Shown: positions 19,125-28,467, numbered from the stretch's first letter. The stretch is 61,248 nt of DNA from Spirochaetales bacterium (GCA_017470995.1 JAFUXI010000013.1:1-61248), one strand, 5' to 3'. Made by a program: numbers and translations. Notes: generated by a model from the sequence alone, not told the origin.

Positions 19125-20303
19125 TCAAAGAACTTTGAGAACCGATCCCACCGTGGCCAGCAGGGAACCGATGACGACTATTATCTGGAAAGGAAGCTTT
19201 CCGAACAAACCGCAGATGGGGGATTCCAGGTTCTTCTCCTTGCGCGATCTGTTGTAGGCCAGGATTATGCCTATCCCGGTAAGAACCTGGATTATTCCCG
19301 CCAGCCTGGTGAATCCGACGAAACTCTGGATTCCTATGAGAGCCAGAATCAGGGAGGGCACCGAGGCGATGACCCAGCTTGGTCTGAGGCCGATCTTGGT
19401 CTGCTCATGGACGATGTCTCTAAGGTTCAGCGTGTTTGCCCAAAGAGAGGTGGAAAGTGCAAGCAGGGAAAAGAGATAGCCTACAATCGAGACCCAGCCT
19501 CCGAGGTGGGCGGAAAGGTCTACGAGGGCACCGTTCTGCGTAATGGAACTGCCTGCTCCGAGCAGTGTCATGAAGGTCACCAGAAGCAGCAGGAAGACGT
19601 TGAAACCTGTTCCTGCGATGATGGATGCGCGGATTTTCTTGACATCGCCCTGAAGTCCCTTGACCGTCTGGGGGACGCTCATGACTGCAGAGAGGGAGAA
19701 CGAAACGCCTCCGTAGAGAGCAAGAAGGTTCTGGGATGCGACCAAGGTGGAGGGCAGGGCGCTCATCGGAGAGCTCAGCGTCGCCACGAAAAGGATGCCG
19801 ATTACAATGGCCATGGCCGAAACAGCAATCTTCTCGCAGATTCCGACCGCCTTCATTCCGATGAAGACCACGCTTGCGGCAAGTACGTAGTAGACCAGCA
19901 TGGCTACTCTGGTGTTCCAGCAGAACCATGTGGTGAACACCGCGGCGCTTCCTGCGATGAAGCCGCTGACGTTAAGCAGGACGGACAGTCCCAGCATCGC
20001 AAAGGCAAATGCAGTGAAGATCTTCTTGAGCTTGCCCTTGAAGAGCTCGACCTCGAAGCACTTTATGAACTGCTTCCCGCCGTTGTTCAGCGAGAGCTCT
20101 GCAATCATCAGGTGCATGACAAGATTTATCGCATAGGCGATTGCCACAATAAGCAGGATGTCCAGCCAGGATGTCCTGGATGCGATGTACGGTACGGCCA
20201 GAATTCCGCTTCCGACACCGTGGCCTACTATGATGCTTGTGGCCTCGAAGAAGGTGAGTTTTGATTCGCTCTCGATTGCTACTGCGTTTTCATTGGTTTC
20301 CAT
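19125..20303 (-). CDS. amino-acid permease (aromatic/HAAAP-like APC superfamily transporter)
   Basis: A protein of about 392 residues with roughly 11 hydrophobic helices. The first helix carries 'IIVGHGVGSGILAVPYIAS', the unwound G-x-G substrate/ion-binding segment of APC-fold amino-acid transporters. Overall layout and length resemble the tyrosine/tryptophan permease (HAAAP) group, but I cannot assign the substrate. The chosen ATG at 20303 lacks a clear SD; the frame extends to TTG 20339, which also lacks one, so the N-terminus is uncertain. First gene of an operon with the thioesterase. Confidence 0.75.
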   Translation of the reverse strand: METNENAVAIESESKLTFFEATSIIVGHGVGSGILAVPYIASRTSWLDILLIVAIAYAINLVMHLMIAELSLNNGGKQFIKCFEVELFKGKLKKIFTAFAFAMLGLSVLLNVSGFIAGSAAVFTTWFCWNTRVAMLVYYVLAASVVFIGMKAVGICEKIAVSAMAIVIGILFVATLSSPMSALPSTLVASQNLLALYGGVSFSLSAVMSVPQTVKGLQGDVKKIRASIIAGTGFNVFLLLLVTFMTLLGAGSSITQNGALVDLSAHLGGWVSIVGYLFSLLALSTSLWANTLNLRDIVHEQTKIGLRPSWVIASVPSLILALIGIQSFVGFTRLAGIIQVLTGIGIILAYNRSRKEKNLESPICGLFGKLPFQIIVVIGSLLATVGSVLKVL

Positions 20304-20407
20304 GGCTTTTAGGCTAAACCATTTGGCTTGTCGTGGCAACAGTAGTAGCCGGCAGGAATGTGAACGAACTTAAATGGTATTAATATTGCGTATCGCGCAC
20401 GAAACAT

Positions 20408-20415
20408 TGTAATAT
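20408..20415 (+). promoter_or_regulatory. -10 region placing the RDD transcript start at its GTG codon
   Basis: TG directly followed by TAATAT (20410-20415). Counting about 7 nt downstream gives a start at 20422, the first base of the GTG start codon. There is no SD-like sequence before the GTG. Confidence 0.35.
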
Positions 20416-20421
20416 ATACGG

Positions 20422-21207
20422 GTGATTTATGATCTTCAGAAAGGGAGCCTTCTAAAGAGGGCTTCTGCGTTTCTTCTAGACGCAATTCTTCTCGTCATCA
20501 TCGCCGTGGGCTTTGCCTTTGCCCTTTCGGCAATTCTGGATTACAGCAAATACAGCGACATATATTCAAACGGCATCGAGCGTTATTCGGAGCAGTACGG
20601 AGTGGACTTCGAGCGTATTGTCTCACAGGCCGATTTCGAGGCTCTGACGGATGCGGAAAGACAGAACTACGAGGCTGCCATCAATGCAATGAACGAGGAT
20701 GAGGACATACTCAATGCGCTCAATGCCATCGTCAAGTTGATTGTCACGCTCACGTCGGTATCGGTTTTTCTGGCGTATGCGGTCATGGAGTTCGTGCTGC
20801 CTTTGATCTTCAAGAACGGACAGACCGTGGGCAAGAAGGTCTTCGGTCTGGGTGTGATGCGCACCAACGGGGTGAAAATCAGCGTGAGGGCCCTCTTCGT
20901 GAGGACTTTCCTGGGCAAGTATGTCGTGGAGACGATGGTGCCGGTGCTGGTGGCCATGATGATCATATTCAACGCCATCGGCGTTATGCCAAGCCCCGGG
21001 TTGTTCGGGCCTATCATCGTACTTGCGCTGCTGATTGCGCAGATTGTCCTGGTCTCGGCCACGAAGACCAATTCCATGCTACATGACATGATCGCCGACT
21101 GCGTGGTGGTGGATCTGGCAAGCCAGATGATCTTCGACAGCGACCAGGCCAGGGTGGATTATATTACGAAGAAGGATGCCGAGGAGGCAGCCAGAAGTCC
21201 ATATTGA
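20422..21207 (+). CDS. RDD-family membrane protein
   Basis: 261 residues. 'LLKRASAFLLDAILLVI' at the N-terminus provides the R and D of the RDD signature in TM1. 'NGQTVGKKVFGLGVMRTNG' is the conserved loop after TM2. Four to five hydrophobic segments are visible, with a charged loop at about residues 50-95. RDD proteins are poorly understood; some are proposed Na+/H+ antiporters. The domain starts almost at residue 1, so the GTG at 20422 must be close to the real start although no ribosome-binding site is visible. It precedes the ABC transporter operon by 31 nt and may be cotranscribed with it. Confidence 0.8.
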   Translation: MIYDLQKGSLLKRASAFLLDAILLVIIAVGFAFALSAILDYSKYSDIYSNGIERYSEQYGVDFERIVSQADFEALTDAERQNYEAAINAMNEDEDILNALNAIVKLIVTLTSVSVFLAYAVMEFVLPLIFKNGQTVGKKVFGLGVMRTNGVKISVRALFVRTFLGKYVVETMVPVLVAMMIIFNAIGVMPSPGLFGPIIVLALLIAQIVLVSATKTNSMLHDMIADCVVVDLASQMIFDSDQARVDYITKKDAEEAARSPY

Positions 21208-21238
21208 AAACGGGAATCTAAAACAAAAGGATAAGGGT

Positions 21239-22360
21239 ATGAAAGTAGAGTTACAGAATCTGACAAAGCAATTCATGAGCAGACACAAGGCGGGAGAAGT
21301 TGTCACCGCAGTGAACAATTTCACCTTCACCATTCCGGACGGCAAACTGGTCGGTCTTCTCGGACCCTCGGGCTGCGGAAAGAGCACCACGCTCTACATG
21401 ATTTGCGGTCTGCAGAAGCCTACAAGCGGTAAGATCTTCTTCGGTGAGGACGATGTCACTCAGCTTCCGCCGGAGAACAGGGGAGTCGGCCTGGTCTTCC
21501 AGAACTATGCCCTATATCCTCACATGACGGTAAAACAGAACATCCTGTTCCCGCTTCAGAACCTCAAGGGAGCCGACAAGCTGACCAAGGAGCAGATGCT
21601 CGAGCGTGCCTACGAATGTGCGAAGATCGTTCAGATCGATGAACTGATGGACCGCAAGCCCAGCGAGCTTTCCGGCGGACAGCAGCAGAGAGTCGCTATT
21701 GCCAGAGCTCTTGTAAAGATGCCCAGGGTCCTCCTTCTGGACGAGCCGCTCTCGAACCTGGATGCAAGACTCAGACTCCAGACCAGAGAGGAAATCAAGA
21801 GAATCCAGAAGGAGACGAAGATCACGACGGTCTTCGTCACTCATGACCAGGAAGAGGCAATGAGCATTTCCGACATGATCGTCGTCATGAAGCTCGGCAT
21901 CGTCCAGCAGATCGGAAAGCCCCAGGATGTCTACAACAGCCCGGCCAACCTGTTTGTCGCAAAGTTCCTCGGAACACCTCCCATCAACGTGTTCGGCGGT
22001 GAAGTGAAGGGCGGCAAGCTCTGCATCGGAGGCGAGGAAGTCCTGGATGTCGCAGGTGTTTCGGATTGCAAGGTCTACGTGGGAATCAGGCCGGAAGGCT
22101 TCATCCTCAGGGAAGACGGCCCGTTCACATGCAAGCTCCAGAACGTAGAGGTCATGGGACGCGATGTCAGCATCGTTGCCACCAACAACGCCTCGGAGAA
22201 CCCGATCATCCGTGCAATCATCGATGCAGACAACCTCGTTGATACAAATGCCGAGAACGTCCGCTTCGCACTCAAGCCCAACAAGGTCTTCCTCTTCGAC
22301 AAAGAGACGGAAGAGAGAATCTATCTCGATGGTCAGAAGCCGACCGAAATACCCAGGTAA
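21239..22360 (+). CDS. ABC transporter ATP-binding protein (UgpC/MalK/MsmK class)
   Basis: 373 residues. Walker A 'GPSGCGKST', Q-loop 'VFQNYALYPHMTV', signature 'ELSGGQQQRVAIARAL', Walker B 'RVLLLDEPLSNLDA' and H-loop 'FVTHDQEEAM' are all intact. A C-terminal OB/TOBE region ('VGIRPEGFILRE') follows, typical of the CUT1 carbohydrate importers, where one ATPase can serve several permeases. The start is set at 21239, after an AAGG-rich SD. It is followed by two permeases and a binding protein, forming a complete importer. Confidence 0.93.
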   Translation: MKVELQNLTKQFMSRHKAGEVVTAVNNFTFTIPDGKLVGLLGPSGCGKSTTLYMICGLQKPTSGKIFFGEDDVTQLPPENRGVGLVFQNYALYPHMTVKQNILFPLQNLKGADKLTKEQMLERAYECAKIVQIDELMDRKPSELSGGQQQRVAIARALVKMPRVLLLDEPLSNLDARLRLQTREEIKRIQKETKITTVFVTHDQEEAMSISDMIVVMKLGIVQQIGKPQDVYNSPANLFVAKFLGTPPINVFGGEVKGGKLCIGGEEVLDVAGVSDCKVYVGIRPEGFILREDGPFTCKLQNVEVMGRDVSIVATNNASENPIIRAIIDADNLVDTNAENVRFALKPNKVFLFDKETEERIYLDGQKPTEIPR

Positions 22361-22369
22361 GGAGCGCTC

Positions 22370-23329
22370 ATGGCAAACAACAGCATGGTTGAAAGCAGGC
22401 ACCCCTGGAAAGCCTGGATCTATCTGGCCCCGGCCATTGCGCTGCTATTGGTCTTTACGGTCTGGCCCATCATCAACACGGTGAGAATGGCCTTCCTGGA
22501 GAACTACAGCGGCCTCAAGTCCGTCGGAGGCACAACATTCAAGTTCGGTTTGGGAAACTTCGTCAAGGTTCTTCAGTACAAGAGATTCATCCAGTGCATG
22601 AAGAACACCGTCCTGATCTGTTTCCTCACGGTCCCCATCTCCACGATGCTGGCGCTTCTGATCTCGGTTGCCCTTAACTCCATCAAGGGTCTTCAGAAGT
22701 TCCTCCAGACGGTCTTCTTCCTGCCGTACGTTACCAACTCCATCGCAATCGGAATGGTCTTCGCAGCGATGTTCAACATCGTAGGAAGCTTCTACGGCAC
22801 CGAGAACGAGCTGATTGTAACGGCCGGAATCATCAACAACATCATCCAGTTCTTCGGCGGCAAGCCGGTCAACTGGATCAACTATGGATCCACATACGCC
22901 GCGAACATCACCGTCATGGTCATCTACATCGTATGGAATGCGCTGCCGTTCAAGATCCTCATCCTCCTCGGAGGACTTCAGAGCGTGAACAAGCAGTATT
23001 ACGATGCCGCCAAGGTCGACGGAACTTCCAGACGCAGGATCTTCGCCCGCATCACGGTTCCTCTTCTGTCGCCGATGATCGCATATGTAGTCATCACAGG
23101 CTTCATCGGAGGCTTCAAGGAATACACGAGCATCGTAGGTATCTTCGGCGAATCCATGGGTCCTGCCGATGACAAGGGAAGGCTCAACACGATGGTCGGA
23201 TTCATCTATGATTCGCTTTCCACCAACAGCCAGGGTAGGGCTAGTGCCGCAGCCCTGATACTGTTCGGCATCATTCTTATCGTTACTCTCATCCAGCTCT
23301 ACGTGAGCAAGAAGAGAGTCCATTATTGA
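22370..23329 (+). CDS. carbohydrate ABC transporter permease (MalF/UgpA-like)
   Basis: 319 residues with six membrane segments, the first at about residues 15-38 after a short cytoplasmic N-terminus. The EAA coupling loop is visible as 'YYDAAKVDGTSRRRIFARI'. An extended periplasmic segment lies between TM3 and TM4 ('ENELIVTAGIINNIIQFF'). It pairs with the following MalG-like permease and the ATPase 10 nt upstream. CUT1 systems take up oligosaccharides, glycerol-phosphate or similar compounds; the substrate cannot be read from the sequence. Confidence 0.92.
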   Translation: MANNSMVESRHPWKAWIYLAPAIALLLVFTVWPIINTVRMAFLENYSGLKSVGGTTFKFGLGNFVKVLQYKRFIQCMKNTVLICFLTVPISTMLALLISVALNSIKGLQKFLQTVFFLPYVTNSIAIGMVFAAMFNIVGSFYGTENELIVTAGIINNIIQFFGGKPVNWINYGSTYAANITVMVIYIVWNALPFKILILLGGLQSVNKQYYDAAKVDGTSRRRIFARITVPLLSPMIAYVVITGFIGGFKEYTSIVGIFGESMGPADDKGRLNTMVGFIYDSLSTNSQGRASAAALILFGIILIVTLIQLYVSKKRVHY

Positions 23330-23339
23330 GGAGGTCGGC

Positions 23340-24230
23340 ATGGCAGAACGCATTGAGATAATGCATGAGAAGAACATGCAGAAAGAGACCTCCAAGCAGC
23401 TGATCCTGGGATATGTGTTCAAGGTTCTGGTTTACCTGTTCCTGATCCTGATGGGCGTGATAGTGCTCTTCCCGTTCTACTGGATGATAATCTCGTCCCT
23501 CAAGACCCTGACGGAGTACCGCCTGAGCGTGCCCACGTTCTTCCCGACCAAGATCATGTTCAGCAACTATGCGGATGCCTTCACGACGGCCAGTCTGGGC
23601 AGGTTGTTTCTGAACACGCTGTATGTCGGAATCGTATCCACGATCCTGTCGCTCATCATTACCATCCTCTCGGCCTTCGCCTTCGCAAGACTGGAGTTCA
23701 AGGGCAAGAACATCCTCTTTGCCGGACTTCTGGCCACGATGATGATTCCCGGCGAGCTCTTCACGATCACCAACTACAGCACGGTCACCAACCTCGGATG
23801 GATCAACACCTACACGGTATTGATCGTTCCGTTTTTGGTCAGCGTCTTCTACATCTACCTGCTCAGGCAGAACTTCCTGCAGATCCCGAACGAGCTGTAT
23901 CTGGCCGCAAAGGTTGACGGCACCAGCGATTTCAAGTACCTGTGCAAGGTCATGATCCCGCTTTCGCTGCCGACACTGATTTCGATAACCATCCTGAAGA
24001 TGATGGGTGCATGGAACTCCTACATCTGGCCGCGACTGGTTGCCAACGATGCAGCGCACAGAATGGTAACCAACGGCTTGAGAAATGCCTTCAAGGATAC
24101 CACCGGAGACGTCAACTACCCCGTGCAGATGGCAGCCGTAGCTCTTGTCTCGGCTCCGCTGTTCCTGGTGTTCATCTTCCTGCGCAAGTACATCATGAAG
24201 GGAGTTTCCCGCTCCGGTATCAAGGGATGA
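23340..24230 (+). CDS. carbohydrate ABC transporter permease (MalG/UgpE-like)
   Basis: 296 residues and six membrane segments, starting with 'VLVYLFLILMGVIVLFPFYW' and the family-typical 'MIISSLKTLTE' after TM1. The EAA loop is 'YLAAKVDGTSDFKYLCKV'. GAGGAGG precedes the ATG. It is the second permease of the importer. A small GGCC/GGCC hairpin lies in the 77-nt gap before the binding-protein gene, which may adjust relative expression. Confidence 0.92.
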   Translation: MAERIEIMHEKNMQKETSKQLILGYVFKVLVYLFLILMGVIVLFPFYWMIISSLKTLTEYRLSVPTFFPTKIMFSNYADAFTTASLGRLFLNTLYVGIVSTILSLIITILSAFAFARLEFKGKNILFAGLLATMMIPGELFTITNYSTVTNLGWINTYTVLIVPFLVSVFYIYLLRQNFLQIPNELYLAAKVDGTSDFKYLCKVMIPLSLPTLISITILKMMGAWNSYIWPRLVANDAAHRMVTNGLRNAFKDTTGDVNYPVQMAAVALVSAPLFLVFIFLRKYIMKGVSRSGIKG

Positions 24231-24307
24231 TTTGATTTGGATTCTGGGCCAGCGATGGCCTGTAGAATAGATTTGAAACACTTTTCGAAGTAAGAAAGGA
24301 GAAAAAC

Positions 24308-25717
24308 ATGAAGAAAACACTTCTAGTTGCAATGCTTCTCATCGGAGCGTTGATGATGGTTTTCGCCAATGGTGAAGAAGAAAGCACCACGACAGCTTCA
24401 GCCGGAGCATTCCAGGTCCCGGCCGGAGGATATGACGGAAGCGATGTCACGATCACCTTCTACCACACCATGGGTACGAACCTGAACACCGTTCTCGATG
24501 ATTACATCGCAGAGTTCAACAAGCTCTATCCGAACATCCACGTCCAGTGGACACAGGTCGGTTCATACGATGACGTCAGAGACCAGATCAGTACTGAAAT
24601 CGTTGTAGGAAGCCAGCCGAACCTCGCTTACTGCTATCCCGACCACGTTGCTCTCTATAATCTGGCCGGCGCAGTCGCAACTCTGGACAACCTCATCGAC
24701 AGCACGATCGTTCAGAACAGGGCAGACGGAAGCACCGAGATCCTCGGACTTACTGCAGAGCAGAAGGCCGACTTCATCGAAGGCTACTACAACGAAGGAA
24801 AGCAGTTCGGAGACGGTCTGATGTACACAATGCCTCTCTCGAAGTCCACAGAGGTCCTGTACTACAACAAGACCTTCTTCGATGAGCACGGAATCAAGGT
24901 TCCCACAACATGGGCAGAGATGGAGCAGGTCTGCGCACAGATCAAGGCCATCGACCCGAATTCAATCCCCCTCGGATATGACTCGGAGTCCAACTGGTTC
25001 ATCACCATGTGCGAGCAGTACAACAGCCCGTACACAAGCGCAACAGCACCTCACTATCTGTTCGACAACGCTCAGAACCAGGAGTTCGTGAAGATGTTCA
25101 GAGACTGGTACCAGAAGGGTTATCTCACAACACAGAAGCTCTACGGTGCATACACATCCGGTCTGTTCACCTCCACAACAGGTGTCACAAGCTACATGTC
25201 AATCGGTTCATCCGCAGGTGCAACATATCAGAGACCCGCAAAGGGTGCTGACGGAACATATCCGTTTGAAGTCGGTATTGCAACAATCCCGCAGGTTTCC
25301 GAGAGCAACAAGAAGGTCATCTCCCAGGGTCCCAGCCTCTGCATCTTTGCAAAGTCCAACCCTCAGGAAGTCGTGGCCACATGGCTGTTCGTCAAGTACC
25401 TGACCACCACGGTCGAGTTCCAGGCTGAGTTCGCAATGGCTTCCGGTTATGTACCGGTTCTCAAGTCCGTTGCAAAGAACGAGGTCTACGCAGACTTCCT
25501 TGCTAGCGCTGACGGCGGAGACTTCGTCACGGCTCTTTCCGCAAAGGTCTGTCTCGATCAGGAGAGCGCTTACTACACATCACCTGCATTCAACGGCTCC
25601 TCAACAGCCCGCGACCAGGTCGGTGCCCTCATTGCAAAGTGCCTCACCCTCACGGACGATGCTGCAATCGCCAGAGCATTCCAGGATGCTATCGACGAGT
25701 GTGAGTACAACAACTAA
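24308..25717 (+). CDS. extracellular solute-binding protein of the carbohydrate ABC importer
   Basis: 469 residues with a signal peptide ending 'LIGALMMVFA'; no lipobox cysteine follows, so it is predicted to be free in the periplasm. The mature part matches family 1 binding proteins: 'ITFYHTMGTNLNTVLDDYI', 'EFNKLYPNIHVQWTQVGSYD', 'PLSKSTEVLYYNKTFFDEHG' and 'PTTWAEMEQVCAQI'. AAAGGAG precedes the start. Codon use looks biased toward high expression, as expected of a binding protein. Its specificity sets that of the importer and is unknown. Confidence 0.92.
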   Translation: MKKTLLVAMLLIGALMMVFANGEEESTTTASAGAFQVPAGGYDGSDVTITFYHTMGTNLNTVLDDYIAEFNKLYPNIHVQWTQVGSYDDVRDQISTEIVVGSQPNLAYCYPDHVALYNLAGAVATLDNLIDSTIVQNRADGSTEILGLTAEQKADFIEGYYNEGKQFGDGLMYTMPLSKSTEVLYYNKTFFDEHGIKVPTTWAEMEQVCAQIKAIDPNSIPLGYDSESNWFITMCEQYNSPYTSATAPHYLFDNAQNQEFVKMFRDWYQKGYLTTQKLYGAYTSGLFTSTTGVTSYMSIGSSAGATYQRPAKGADGTYPFEVGIATIPQVSESNKKVISQGPSLCIFAKSNPQEVVATWLFVKYLTTTVEFQAEFAMASGYVPVLKSVAKNEVYADFLASADGGDFVTALSAKVCLDQESAYYTSPAFNGSSTARDQVGALIAKCLTLTDDAAIARAFQDAIDECEYNN

Positions 25718-25731
25718 ATCCAAGGTCTGAA

Positions 25732-27015
25732 ATGCGGAAATTCATCGTTGCAACTGCAGTTCTTCTTTTCGGAGTCTGTCTCCTCTTTGCCGACGGCAGG
25801 GACTTTGCCTCAGAGGTAAAGCTCAACATGCATTCGGAGACGGTCAAGCAGGCCGTCACCGTCCACAGCTTCGTTGACGGAGACACAACCCACTTCGATG
25901 TTCCTACGACCATCGTTGACTCAGGTGTCCTGAAGGCAAGATACCTTGCCATAAACACCCCTGAGTCAACGGGCAAGATAGAGGAGTGGGGGAAGAAGGC
26001 TTCCAACTATACCAGGGAAAGACTCTCGAAGGCCACGTCCATCATCATCGAGTCGGACAACAGCCGGTGGAACCTCGATTCCACGGGAGGAAGATATCTG
26101 GTGTGGGTCTGGTACCGGACCAGCGAAAACGAAGACTACCGCAACCTCAACATCGAACTTCTGCAGAACGGACTCGGGATTGCATCATCTACAGCAAACA
26201 ACCGCTACGGGAACGTGGCCATGGCCGCCCTCAACTATGCCAAGGAGCAGAAGCTGAATGTCTACTCCGGGCAGAAGGATCCGGACTTCTATTACGGCGA
26301 TGCAGTGGAGCTCACACTTAAGGAGCTGCGCTGCAACGTAGAGAAGTACAACGGAATCAAGGTGGCTTTCGAAGGCGTGATCACACTCAATGACGGAGCA
26401 AGCATCTACATTGAGGACTATGATCCCGATACCGGTCTTTATTACGGAATCAGTGTCTTCTATGGCTATAATCTTCCGGGAAAAGGGCTTGATATTCTGT
26501 CTGTAGGCAACCGTTCCAGGATAGTAGGTACTGTTCAGTTCTACGAGACCGGGGGAGTGTATCAGGTTGCGGGACTTGCCTACAAGCAGATGAAGCCCAA
26601 GGATCCGGGCAATATCCAGAAGATAAGCGACGGCCATAGCGGCTCCTATACCGTTACCGACCCGGCGACATTTCTGGACGGCAAGGTCATTGTGGAAGAT
26701 GGTGAAGGAAAAAGGGAATTCGATTATGCCTATCTTGCATTGTCAACGACAATCGAGATGCACGATCTGAAAGTCAGGAACATCCATACTACGGATGATC
26801 CTGCAAGTTCGTCCTACGGTGCCATGACAATGGTCTGTGAAGCGGACGGAAGGGAAATCACGGTCAGGACCGGTGTCCTGACAGATTCCGCAAGGAACAT
26901 GATTACCGCCGATGCCTATCTGGGCAAGGTGATTGATGTCCGCGGGATAGTGGATTTCTACGACGGCTCATACCAGATCAAGGTCCTGGCGGCAAAGGAC
27001 ATCATTATCAAATAA
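25732..27015 (+). CDS. exported thermonuclease-like (SNase) protein with C-terminal OB-like regions
   Basis: A signal peptide ('LLFGVCLLFA') is followed by an SNase-type domain at about residues 40-190. The active-site pieces are recognisable: 'SFVDGDTTHF', 'ARYLAINTPES' (Arg and Glu) and 'STGGRYLVWVW' (second Arg). After it come two regions resembling OB-fold nucleic-acid-binding modules, 'NGIKVAFEGVIT...' (about 210-295) and one at the C-terminus ending 'IDVRGIVDFYDGSYQIKVLA'. The protein probably degrades or binds extracellular nucleic acid. It begins 14 nt after the binding-protein gene and 14 nt before an OB-repeat gene, so it is likely in the importer operon. Confidence 0.75.
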   Translation: MRKFIVATAVLLFGVCLLFADGRDFASEVKLNMHSETVKQAVTVHSFVDGDTTHFDVPTTIVDSGVLKARYLAINTPESTGKIEEWGKKASNYTRERLSKATSIIIESDNSRWNLDSTGGRYLVWVWYRTSENEDYRNLNIELLQNGLGIASSTANNRYGNVAMAALNYAKEQKLNVYSGQKDPDFYYGDAVELTLKELRCNVEKYNGIKVAFEGVITLNDGASIYIEDYDPDTGLYYGISVFYGYNLPGKGLDILSVGNRSRIVGTVQFYETGGVYQVAGLAYKQMKPKDPGNIQKISDGHSGSYTVTDPATFLDGKVIVEDGEGKREFDYAYLALSTTIEMHDLKVRNIHTTDDPASSSYGAMTMVCEADGREITVRTGVLTDSARNMITADAYLGKVIDVRGIVDFYDGSYQIKVLAAKDIIIK

Positions 27016-27029
27016 TAAGGAAGAGAAAA

Positions 27030-28385
27030 ATGAAGAAATCAGCAATTATTCTTTCAGTTGTTGCTCTCATGTTCCTCGTTGCAACCCCTGTTATGGCAAT
27101 GGGTCTTGCAGAGGATGCCAAGGAAGCCGGATATGTTCTTCCGGGTCAGGAGGCTGCAGCAGCGCCCGAAGAGAACCTCCTCGAGAACGCAGCAGACTAC
27201 ATCAAGGCTCTCTATGACAAGAGCACAAAGTCCAACCCGGCTCCCAGAACAACAGCGGACTTCGAGGTCTATGACCAGATCTCAATCAAGAACCAGCTCT
27301 TCACAATCGAGTGGTCGACAGACACCGAGTATGTAAAGGCAGTTGCAAAAGACAATCACGTTGTCCTGATCGACATCGATGAGGGTGCTCCGCAGGAGAC
27401 CGTCTACAACCTGATTGCAGTCGTCACAGATGCCGCAACCGGCGAGAAGGTTACCCTTGAGATGCCCAAGACTCTCCCGCAGGGTTCGAACGATCCCGCT
27501 CCGGAAGAGATTGTCCTCGCTTCCTATCTGCTTGCCGACGGTGAGTACCTGCCCAAGGAAGTCAGACTCACCGGTACAGTCACGGCCATTCCCACAGTCT
27601 ACAGCGAGCAGTACGGCAACATCACAGTCAACATCCAGGTCGGTGCACTTGCAGATAACCTGATTCAGTGCTACAGACTCTCCGGAGACGGATGTGCCGA
27701 CATCAAGGAAGGCGATGTCATTACGGTTCAGGGAAAGATCAAGAACTACAAGGGAACAATCGAGTTCGACAAGCCGACTTTGGTTGGTTTCGGCGCCATC
27801 CCGGATCAGAGCGCAACGCTTGAGGCTGCTTTCGCACTTGCTGACGGCGAGGCAATGAAGGGAACCCAGGTTCTCTGCGGCGTAATCGAGTCAATTCCCA
27901 CAGCTTACAGCGAGCAGTACGGCAACATCACGGTCAACCTTGCCGTCGAAGACAAGATTGTCCAGGCCTACAGACTTGCAGGCGGTGCAGATCTTGCAGT
28001 AGGTGATGCAATCACAGTCATCGGTACAATCAAGAACTACAAGGGCACAATCGAGTTCGACAAGGCCTGCCGCTATGTCCCTGCACAGTACTACGGATCA
28101 GTCAAGACCCTGCTCAAGGCCTATGAGCTTGAGGACGGCAAGGCACTCGAGGGTGCAAGACAGGTCACCGGAACAATCGTCGAGATCCCGACAGCCTACA
28201 GCGAGCAGTACGGCAACATCACCGTCAACATTGTCTGCGGCGGTCTTGAGGATCTCAAGATCCAGTGCTACCGCCTCACAGGTGGTGCAGACCTTGCAGT
28301 CGGCGACACGATCACAGTCTCCGGTATCATCAAGAACTACAAGGGCACAATCGAGTTCGACAAGAACTGCACTTACACCAAGTAA
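27030..28385 (+). CDS. exported protein with three tandem OB-like repeats
   Basis: A signal peptide ('LVATPVMAMG') and an N-terminal region of about 150 residues precede three repeats of about 95 residues (about 160-260, 261-355, 356-451). Each contains 'YSEQYGNITVN', a 'QCYRL'-like strand, 'GD.ITV.G.IKNYKGTIEFDK'. The repeats are also near-identical in DNA (for example around 27600, 27905 and 28199), which suggests recent duplication or homogenisation. The fold resembles OB modules seen in exported proteins of gut bacteria; a ligand is not known. Following the nuclease by 14 nt, it may bind nucleic acid or its breakdown products (inference). Its last codons recur at 40.1 and 43.6 kb. Confidence 0.8.
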   Translation: MKKSAIILSVVALMFLVATPVMAMGLAEDAKEAGYVLPGQEAAAAPEENLLENAADYIKALYDKSTKSNPAPRTTADFEVYDQISIKNQLFTIEWSTDTEYVKAVAKDNHVVLIDIDEGAPQETVYNLIAVVTDAATGEKVTLEMPKTLPQGSNDPAPEEIVLASYLLADGEYLPKEVRLTGTVTAIPTVYSEQYGNITVNIQVGALADNLIQCYRLSGDGCADIKEGDVITVQGKIKNYKGTIEFDKPTLVGFGAIPDQSATLEAAFALADGEAMKGTQVLCGVIESIPTAYSEQYGNITVNLAVEDKIVQAYRLAGGADLAVGDAITVIGTIKNYKGTIEFDKACRYVPAQYYGSVKTLLKAYELEDGKALEGARQVTGTIVEIPTAYSEQYGNITVNIVCGGLEDLKIQCYRLTGGADLAVGDTITVSGIIKNYKGTIEFDKNCTYTK

Positions 28386-28386
28386 G
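28321..28386 (+). repeat. 3'-end repeat, copy A (in the intact OB-repeat gene)
   Basis: The last 66 nt of the OB-repeat gene (ending DKNCTYTK-stop, plus one G) match 43612-43677 at 61 of 66 positions. The terminal 28 nt (28359-28386) also match 40091-40118 with one difference, at 28373. Confidence 0.9.
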
Positions 28387-28406
28387 TCCGATTCCCCTTG
28401 AAACCG

Positions 28407-28433
28407 GCTCCCCGACATCGGGGAGCTTTTTTT
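28407..28433 (+). terminator. rho-independent terminator of the ABC-nuclease-OB operon
   Basis: GCTCCCC (28407-28413), 6-nt loop, GGGGAGC (28420-28426), then seven T. Confidence 0.9.
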
Positions 28434-28450
28434 GTATTGTCTATCCGTTC

Positions 28451-28467
28451 TTCAATCTTCGTTCAAT
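28451..28467 (+). promoter_or_regulatory. TTCAAT-N5-TTCAAT direct-repeat box upstream of the first beta-helix lipoprotein
   Basis: TTCAAT at 28451-28456 and 28462-28467, 11 bp apart, at a distance where an activator would replace a -35. The same arrangement occurs at 32010-32026. OmpR/PhoB-family regulators bind half-sites with this spacing. Confidence 0.6.

Noticed and set aside
27590..28360. DNA repeats in the OB-repeat gene as a repeat array
   Set aside because: The repeats have a period of about 290-300 nt, stay in frame and encode protein domains.
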